Shown here: positions 59,339 through 64,000 of the stretch, piece after piece | How the letters are laid out: each line of letters begins with the position of its first letter | Position numbering within the stretch: position 1 is the first letter of the stretch | Assembly (NCBI GenBank): GCA_902779395.1 | Contig: CACZBK010000015.1 | Span: forward strand, 1 to 64,000 | DNA length: 64,000 nt | Reading direction: 5' to 3' | Origin: an uncultured Lachnospiraceae bacterium | GTDB taxonomy: Bacteria > Bacillota > Clostridia > Lachnospirales > Lachnospiraceae | The notes under the pieces: generated by a model | The model's input: only the letters and a program-made list of their open reading frames with translations | What the model was told of the DNA's origin: nothing | Database searches by the model: none | Position numbers and translations under genes: made by a program

Positions 59339-60462
59339 GAAAAATTTTTCTCTGTTTTTACCGCAGCATGTATATCCTTAAGTGCATAATCGTTATGAAA
59401 AAACCTTTTTTCGACAACCGATATTATATGTGCTATCTCGCGCTTTTTCGGCTTTCCGTTTTTTTCATAGCTGAGCATATAAAAAAGCAGGAACAGATTA
59501 AGCGACAGATAAGCATCTTTAAAATGATGATACGGACTGTAATCCTCATAGGATATCAGATATCTGCGAAGGATCAGGGATATCATATAATCTCCCGCAA
59601 GCTTTACGATATGCGGATCATTGTATATATACCTTTCCGACATATCGTGCCAGAGCTCATCCCCCTGCCTGTAATTGAGCTTGTCAAAGCATTTATAATA
59701 CAGTTTGCACAGCTTATACAGATATTTTCCGGAATATTGCAGCCATTCCTCAAAAAAGCATGTGCTCATCATTTCATTGACGTCTTCGATGGGCAGAAGA
59801 AAAAGCTCCTGCCCTGTATCGTATACGTCATCATCATCCCATTTATCGCTGTTTCCAAGGGTAAGCAGTTCTTTCTGTATCGCCCACTCCCTGCCGGCTA
59901 TCCGCCGAAGCGCATCATCAAGCTCTTTTGCTCCCATCAAAGATGCTGCATTTATGGTATCAATGATCGTCTGCCTGTGAGAATACAGCGTGGTAAAATA
60001 TTCGATATCATCATTATTCCCGTAAGTTTCGGGAAGATCTTCAGCCGACGATCTTATAAGCAGCTCTTCATCATCACGATGGCGCAAAAAAAGAGAAGCA
60101 GCATGAACGCACGACAGATCCAGATGATACTCCGCCACAGGGCCGTAATTCATACGGACCTTCGGGTATTCCCGGCACACATCGGCTATAAAGCTCTCTC
60201 CTCTTTTCTTCTGCAGCCCGCACAATCCGTCCCTGCACAGATGAGGACAGCGTACAGACATGGGGCTGAACACTTTCTGTTCTTTTCCGTGGATAGTGGA
60301 GCGTATCCACATACCCCATAATCCCTTTTCTTTTTTGAAACGTTCAAGTGCTTCTTCGTCCAAAGGAATGCCCCAGCCATGGCAGCAGTTATCGGGGCAT
60401 TTCCCCATCAGACATTTAAATTCATCATAATAACCTGTCTTTAACAGCGGTGTATCGCTCAT
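59335..60462 (-). CDS. FliB-like flagellin lysine-N-methylase family protein
   Basis: The 375-residue protein has an N-terminal cysteine cluster typical of the FliB family (FKCLMGKCPDNCCHGWGIPLDE, then VRCPHLCRDGLCGLQ and VCREYP), which probably binds an iron-sulphur cluster. The rest is helical with no recognised SAM motif. FliB methylates flagellin lysines, but relatives occur in species without flagella, and no flagellar gene is present here. It overlaps alaS by 4 bp (ATGA), so it is translationally coupled to it. Confidence 0.8.
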   Translation of the reverse strand: MSDTPLLKTGYYDEFKCLMGKCPDNCCHGWGIPLDEEALERFKKEKGLWGMWIRSTIHGKEQKVFSPMSVRCPHLCRDGLCGLQKKRGESFIADVCREYPKVRMNYGPVAEYHLDLSCVHAASLFLRHRDDEELLIRSSAEDLPETYGNNDDIEYFTTLYSHRQTIIDTINAASLMGAKELDDALRRIAGREWAIQKELLTLGNSDKWDDDDVYDTGQELFLLPIEDVNEMMSTCFFEEWLQYSGKYLYKLCKLYYKCFDKLNYRQGDELWHDMSERYIYNDPHIVKLAGDYMISLILRRYLISYEDYSPYHHFKDAYLSLNLFLLFYMLSYEKNGKPKKREIAHIISVVEKRFFHNDYALKDIHAAVKTEKNFS

Positions 60463-63146
60463 GCATTTAACTGTTTGCTGACAGCTTCATCAGCTGCAGC
60501 AAGTGCATCAGCCATTCCCGCAGGATTCTTACCGCCGGCCTGAGCCATATTAGGCTTGCCGCCTCCTCCGCCGCCTACAAGAGCCGCGATCGCTTTGATA
60601 AGATTACCCGCATGCGCGCCTTTCTTAACAGCTTCATCGGAAGCCATAGCAATAAGGTTAACTTTGCCTTCCACTACAGATCCCAGAACAACAACTCCGC
60701 ATCCCTGTCCGTCTTTTATCTTGTCGCCAAGCTCACGAAGAGCGTTCATATCGACTCCGTCAACAGCCTTGATAACATATTTTATTCCGGCTGCTTCCTT
60801 CACATCATCCGCTACATTGCCAAGAGCATCACCGGCTGCTTTGCTCTTTAACGACGCCACCTCCGATGCCAGTTCCTTATTCTCCTTAAGGACTGTACCG
60901 ATACGGTCGCATATATCGGCAGGTCTGGTCTTTAACATCTCAGCAGCTGCCTTTAACTTGTTTTCCATCTCACGGTAATATGCAAATACGGCATTGCCGG
61001 TTATTGCTTCTATCCTTCGAACACCGGATGCGATCCCGGCTTCCGATAATATCTTAAATGCACCTATGCTTCCCGTAGATGATACATGAGTACCGCCGCA
61101 AAGCTCAACAGAATATCCGCCCATATCAACAACACGCACTTCATTACCGTACTTTTCGCCGAACAGAGCCATAGCTCCGGTCTTTCTGGCTTCCTCCAGA
61201 CTCATCAGCTTTGTCACTACCGGCAGATTCTCACTTATCTTTTCATTGACAAGCTGCTCAACCTTAGCGATCTCCTCATCAGTCATTGGCTGGAAATGTG
61301 AAAAATCAAAACGGGTCCGCTCGGGATCCTGTGAAGATCCCTTCTGTTCTACATGCGCTCCCAATACATCACGCAGCGCCTTCTGCATAAGGTGTGTAGC
61401 CGAATGGTTCTGGCAGGTGCGGTTTCTTAAATTTGCATCGACTTTGAATTCCGCACTTACGCCGCTTCTTATCATGCCGCGTTCTACCACACCGATATGG
61501 GCTATCTTTGAACCGGCCACATGAATGGTATCCAGCACCTTGAACGATCCGTCTTTGGTATTGATGATACCCTTATCACCCTGCTGACCGCCCATAGTAC
61601 CATAGAAGCATGTCTGATCGCTTATGACTGCACCACGCATTCCGTCAGTCAGTACATCACATATCTCATCTTTGCTCTCTGCATCATTATCTGCATCGGC
61701 AAGTTTAGCAAGAGCAACTATCCGTGCTTCGCACTCAAGCCTGTCATATCCTATAAATTCCGTATTAAGCGATGCATCAAGTTCTTCATAAACAGTGGCA
61801 TCAGCTCCCATATAGGTTGTAGTCTTCCTTGCTGCACGGGCCCTGTCCTTCTGCTCTTTCATTGCAGCATCGAAGCCTTCTTTATCCATGCCGAAGCCTT
61901 TTTCTTCAAGAATCTCCGAAGTAAGGTCTACAGGAAAACCATAGGTATCGTAAAGCCTGAATGCATCATTGCCGTCAAGCACAGTGCGTCCTTCAGCCTT
62001 CATTTTTTCTTCCATCTCTGCCAGAAGGCTGAGACCCTGGTCTATCGTACGGGCAAACTGATTTTCTTCCTGTCTGAGATTATTGAGTATAAAATCTCTC
62101 TTCTCTTCAAGCTCGGGATAACCGTCCTTACTGCCTTCTATAACAGTCTCGGCAAGTTTTGCCAGAAACACTCCGTCTATCCCGAGAAGGCGTCCGTGTC
62201 TTGCTGCGCGCCTTATGATACGGCGGAGCACATATCCCCTGCCCATATTAGAAGGCGTGATACCGTCAGATATCATAAAGGTAGCCGAACGTATATGATC
62301 GGTTATAAGGCGGATCGATATATCCTTTTTATCATCGGTCTGATAAACGGCTCCGGCCATCTCGCAGACTTTATCTCTTATGGCTTTCATGGTGTCGATA
62401 TCAAAGACTGAATCAACATCCTGTACCACCACGGCAAGACGTTCAAGTCCCATACCGGTATCTATATTCTTTTGCTTGAGTTCGGTATAATTGCCCTTAC
62501 CGTCTCCGTCAAACTGGGTGAACACATTGTTCCAGACCTCTATAAAGCGGTCGCACTCACACCCCACCTTGCAGTCAGGCTTTCCGCAGCCGTATTTGAT
62601 TCCTCGGTCATAGTATATTTCGGAACAGGGACCACAGGGGCCTGCGCCGTGTTCCCAGAAGTTATCGCACTTTCCTTCTTCATCGCGGTAAAACTTGGTT
62701 ATCCTGTCAGCCGGAACACCTATCTCATCTGTCCATATCTTTATGGCTTCATCATCTTCATAATACACCGAAGGATACAGGCGGTCCTTTTCAAGTCCTA
62801 CAACCTCCGTAAGGAACTGCCAGCTCCATTTCAGCGACTCATGCTTAAAATAATCTCCGAAAGAGAAATTACCCAGCATCTCAAAAAACGTAAGATGTCT
62901 TGCAGTATGCCCTACATTTTCAATATCACCGGTACGTACGCATTTCTGACAGGTTGTAACCCTGCGGCGCGGAGGTATCTCCTGCCCGGTAAAATAAGGC
63001 TTTAAGGGAGCCATACCTGAATTGATGATAAGAAGAGAATTGTCATTATGAGGAATGAGCGAAAAGCTCTTCATCTTAAGATGCCCCTGGCTTTCAAAGA
63101 AATCAAGGAACATCCGCCTTAATTGGTTTACACCATATTTTTCCAT
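60459..63146 (-). CDS. alaS: Alanine--tRNA ligase
   Basis: AlaRS charges tRNA-Ala and edits Ser/Gly mischarging. The 895-residue, full-length enzyme has the class II catalytic core (N-terminal SQGHLKMKSF, GMAPLKPYFTG, FFEMLGNFSFGDYFK). The tRNA-recognition and editing domains follow (NHSATHLMQKAL and SVELCGGTHVSSTG zinc motifs). The C-Ala domain ends with GGGGGGKPNMAQAGGK, typical of the family. GGAGG precedes the ATG. It is followed by the FliB-like gene. Confidence 0.97.
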   Translation of the reverse strand: MEKYGVNQLRRMFLDFFESQGHLKMKSFSLIPHNDNSLLIINSGMAPLKPYFTGQEIPPRRRVTTCQKCVRTGDIENVGHTARHLTFFEMLGNFSFGDYFKHESLKWSWQFLTEVVGLEKDRLYPSVYYEDDEAIKIWTDEIGVPADRITKFYRDEEGKCDNFWEHGAGPCGPCSEIYYDRGIKYGCGKPDCKVGCECDRFIEVWNNVFTQFDGDGKGNYTELKQKNIDTGMGLERLAVVVQDVDSVFDIDTMKAIRDKVCEMAGAVYQTDDKKDISIRLITDHIRSATFMISDGITPSNMGRGYVLRRIIRRAARHGRLLGIDGVFLAKLAETVIEGSKDGYPELEEKRDFILNNLRQEENQFARTIDQGLSLLAEMEEKMKAEGRTVLDGNDAFRLYDTYGFPVDLTSEILEEKGFGMDKEGFDAAMKEQKDRARAARKTTTYMGADATVYEELDASLNTEFIGYDRLECEARIVALAKLADADNDAESKDEICDVLTDGMRGAVISDQTCFYGTMGGQQGDKGIINTKDGSFKVLDTIHVAGSKIAHIGVVERGMIRSGVSAEFKVDANLRNRTCQNHSATHLMQKALRDVLGAHVEQKGSSQDPERTRFDFSHFQPMTDEEIAKVEQLVNEKISENLPVVTKLMSLEEARKTGAMALFGEKYGNEVRVVDMGGYSVELCGGTHVSSTGSIGAFKILSEAGIASGVRRIEAITGNAVFAYYREMENKLKAAAEMLKTRPADICDRIGTVLKENKELASEVASLKSKAAGDALGNVADDVKEAAGIKYVIKAVDGVDMNALRELGDKIKDGQGCGVVVLGSVVEGKVNLIAMASDEAVKKGAHAGNLIKAIAALVGGGGGGKPNMAQAGGKNPAGMADALAAADEAVSKQLNA

Positions 63147-63177
63147 AAGAACCTCCGAAGTATATACTCTTTCTTTT

Positions 63178-63207
63178 AGAAAAGACCGTATCGCTATACT
63201 GATACGG
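63178..63207 (-). terminator. Terminator after tRNA-Thr
   Basis: CCGTATC (63186-63192) and GATACGG (63201-63207) form a stem with an 8-nt loop, followed on the minus strand by TTTTCTAAAAG. Confidence 0.65.
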
Positions 63208-63215
63208 CCTCATAA

Positions 63216-63288
63216 AGCTGGAAAAGAGACTCGAACTCTCGACCCCTTCATTACGAGTGAAGTGCTCTACCGACTGAGCTATTCCAGC
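63216..63288 (-). tRNA. tRNA-Thr (anticodon CGU)
   Basis: On the minus strand the acceptor stem GCTGGAA/TTCCAGC, the D-arm AGCTCAGTCGGTAGAGCA, the anticodon arm CTTCA-CTCGTAA-TGAAG with anticodon CGT, and the TTCGA T-loop are all intact. The 3' CCA is not encoded. It reads ACG threonine codons. Confidence 0.95.
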
Positions 63289-63298
63289 AACGTTCCTT

Positions 63299-63326
63299 AT
63301 TATACTATAAAAAATGAAATATGCAA
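63299..63326 (-). promoter_or_regulatory. Promoter of tRNA-Thr
   Basis: On the minus strand TTGCAT (63326-63321), 16 bp, TATAAT (63304-63299), 11 bp before the tRNA. Confidence 0.7.
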
Positions 63327-63361
63327 GCAAAAAATACACTTAGCCGATCACAGCCATACGA

Positions 63362-63392
63362 GTAAAAAAGGGAGCACAGTACGTGCTCCCCC
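63362..63392 (-). terminator. Terminator of the SHOCT-repeat protein gene
   Basis: GGGAGCAC (63370-63377) pairs with GTGCTCCC (63383-63390); the minus strand continues TTTTTTACT. Confidence 0.85.
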
Positions 63393-63416
63393 AAAAAACC
63401 ATTTGACAATAAAATT

Positions 63417-64000
63417 TTACAGATCGTTCATCAGCTTGCCTTTGTATGCATTGAATTCATCATCTGTAATAATGCCGCCCTCCTTAAGCTTAAGCAGCAT
63501 GCCGACCTTTTCCTGGAACTCCTCCATACTTTCATAAGGAGCAAATACATCCTTGATAAGAGCCTGCTTCTTGCCTTCAAAATCTTCCTCGGTAATAAAT
63601 CCGCAGTCCCTGGCCACCATATAGAGTCTTGTGCGCGCTACGAAGTCTTCGATCTTCTCTACATCTTTTAAGATCTCTACCTTCTTTCCGTGATAATCCA
63701 TCTCGGAAAGCCAGCTCTTGTTTTTGAGGAGCATAACGCGAATGATCTTCTCCTTAAACTCTGCCTCATTTCCTCCGGGCATAGTCATGACTTCGCTGAT
63801 CATGCGCTGCTGTCTCTCTTTGTATTCCACATCGCTTGCGGTTCCGGCTACTACCATTGCAGGCCATCTTGAGAATTTCATCTCCAGAGCATCCATACTG
63901 TCGGAAAGCTTGGGTTCAAGCAGGGACTTAAGGTCTTTCTTATCACTTTCAAACTCCTCTGCGGGAACCAGCTCTGCATCAACGAGTATAGGCAGTTTCT
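63417..64000 (-). CDS. SHOCT-repeat protein, N-terminus cut by window edge
   Basis: The frame is open to base 64000 (upstream residues include LPILVDAELVPAEEFESDKK), so the start lies outside the window. The visible 194 residues end in a SHOCT-type motif (LLKLKEGGIITDDEFNAYKGKLM). Two similar segments precede it (MLLKNKSWLSEMDYHGKKVEIL and YMVARDCGFITEEDFEGKKQAL), making three tandem copies. SHOCT modules are thought to mediate oligomerisation or protein contacts. The function is unknown. Confidence 0.8.
   Translation of the reverse strand, partial: KLPILVDAELVPAEEFESDKKDLKSLLEPKLSDSMDALEMKFSRWPAMVVAGTASDVEYKERQQRMISEVMTMPGGNEAEFKEKIIRVMLLKNKSWLSEMDYHGKKVEILKDVEKIEDFVARTRLYMVARDCGFITEEDFEGKKQALIKDVFAPYESMEEFQEKVGMLLKLKEGGIITDDEFNAYKGKLMNDL

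Noticed and set aside
59332-60321. 329-codon plus-strand open frame
   Set aside because: Antisense to the FliB-like gene, whose cysteine motifs and 4-bp overlap with alaS are convincing.
61521-62411. 296-codon plus-strand open frame
   Set aside because: Antisense to alaS; no ribosome-binding site and no recognisable protein features.
63216-63288. tRNA-Thr as a mobile-element attachment site
   Set aside because: No integrase or repeated tRNA 3' end was seen on either side within the window.

Overview
The window looks like chromosomal DNA of an anaerobic Gram-positive Clostridia, most likely a Lachnospiraceae member. The evidence is a six-subunit Rnf complex, a membrane oxaloacetate/methylmalonyl-CoA-type decarboxylase cluster, SepF, the order cmk-ispH-S1 protein, lspA-rluD, scpA-scpB, strong GGAGG ribosome-binding sites and sigma-A promoters. 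The genus cannot be fixed from the sequence. Most genes lie on the minus strand.

Region 1 (1-19000) is accessory in character. It holds a 5'-truncated giant Ig/MBG-repeat surface protein, a free-standing tyrosine recombinase, a flavoprotein gene broken by a small inversion, a 1882-aa BspA-like (DUF285) surface protein, a Sel1/TPR lipoprotein gene with two frameshifts at simple repeats, and a 1547-aa secreted LRR/InlB-type protein. Region 2 (19000-24000) is housekeeping: AI-2E family transporter, RluA/RluD-type pseudouridine synthase, lspA, aroB, sepF. Region 3 (24000-34300) has a flotillin, an operon thrC / REC-degenerate GGDEF / aminopeptidase P, an ECF sigma factor with a membrane partner, an AP2-domain protein that looks leaderless, and a GH25-like membrane protein lacking its catalytic DxE. 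Region 4 (34300-42000) has an ApbE flavin transferase convergent with rnfCDGEAB, then a YprB-type exonuclease. Region 5 (42000-47800) is cheR, S1 protein, ispH, cmk, a HI0933-type flavoprotein and an RpiR regulator. Region 6 (47900-53500) encodes a biotin-dependent Na+-pumping decarboxylase (carboxyltransferases, biotin carrier, beta and lipoprotein-gamma subunits). Region 7 (53500-64000) has scpA/scpB, a metallophosphoesterase, an M13 peptidase, rpsU, a FliB-like protein, alaS, tRNA-Thr(CGU) and a SHOCT-repeat protein cut by the window edge.

The functional theme of the core is energy conservation. ApbE would attach FMN to RnfG/RnfD, Rnf couples ferredoxin:NAD+ electron flow to ion pumping, and the decarboxylase cluster pumps Na+ at the expense of a carboxylate.

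The most striking observation is at 6861-6954. A 94-bp segment bounded by CAACA/TGTTG is inverted inside the 5' end of the flavoprotein gene. As written, the gene stops after 30 codons. Re-inverting the segment on paper restores an uninterrupted 544-codon frame, including the canonical YDVVVVGAGASG nucleotide-binding motif, behind a perfect GGAGG ribosome-binding site. This is either an OFF-phase intragenic inversion, a fixed micro-inversion, or an assembly error. A tyrosine recombinase gene lies convergently next to it.
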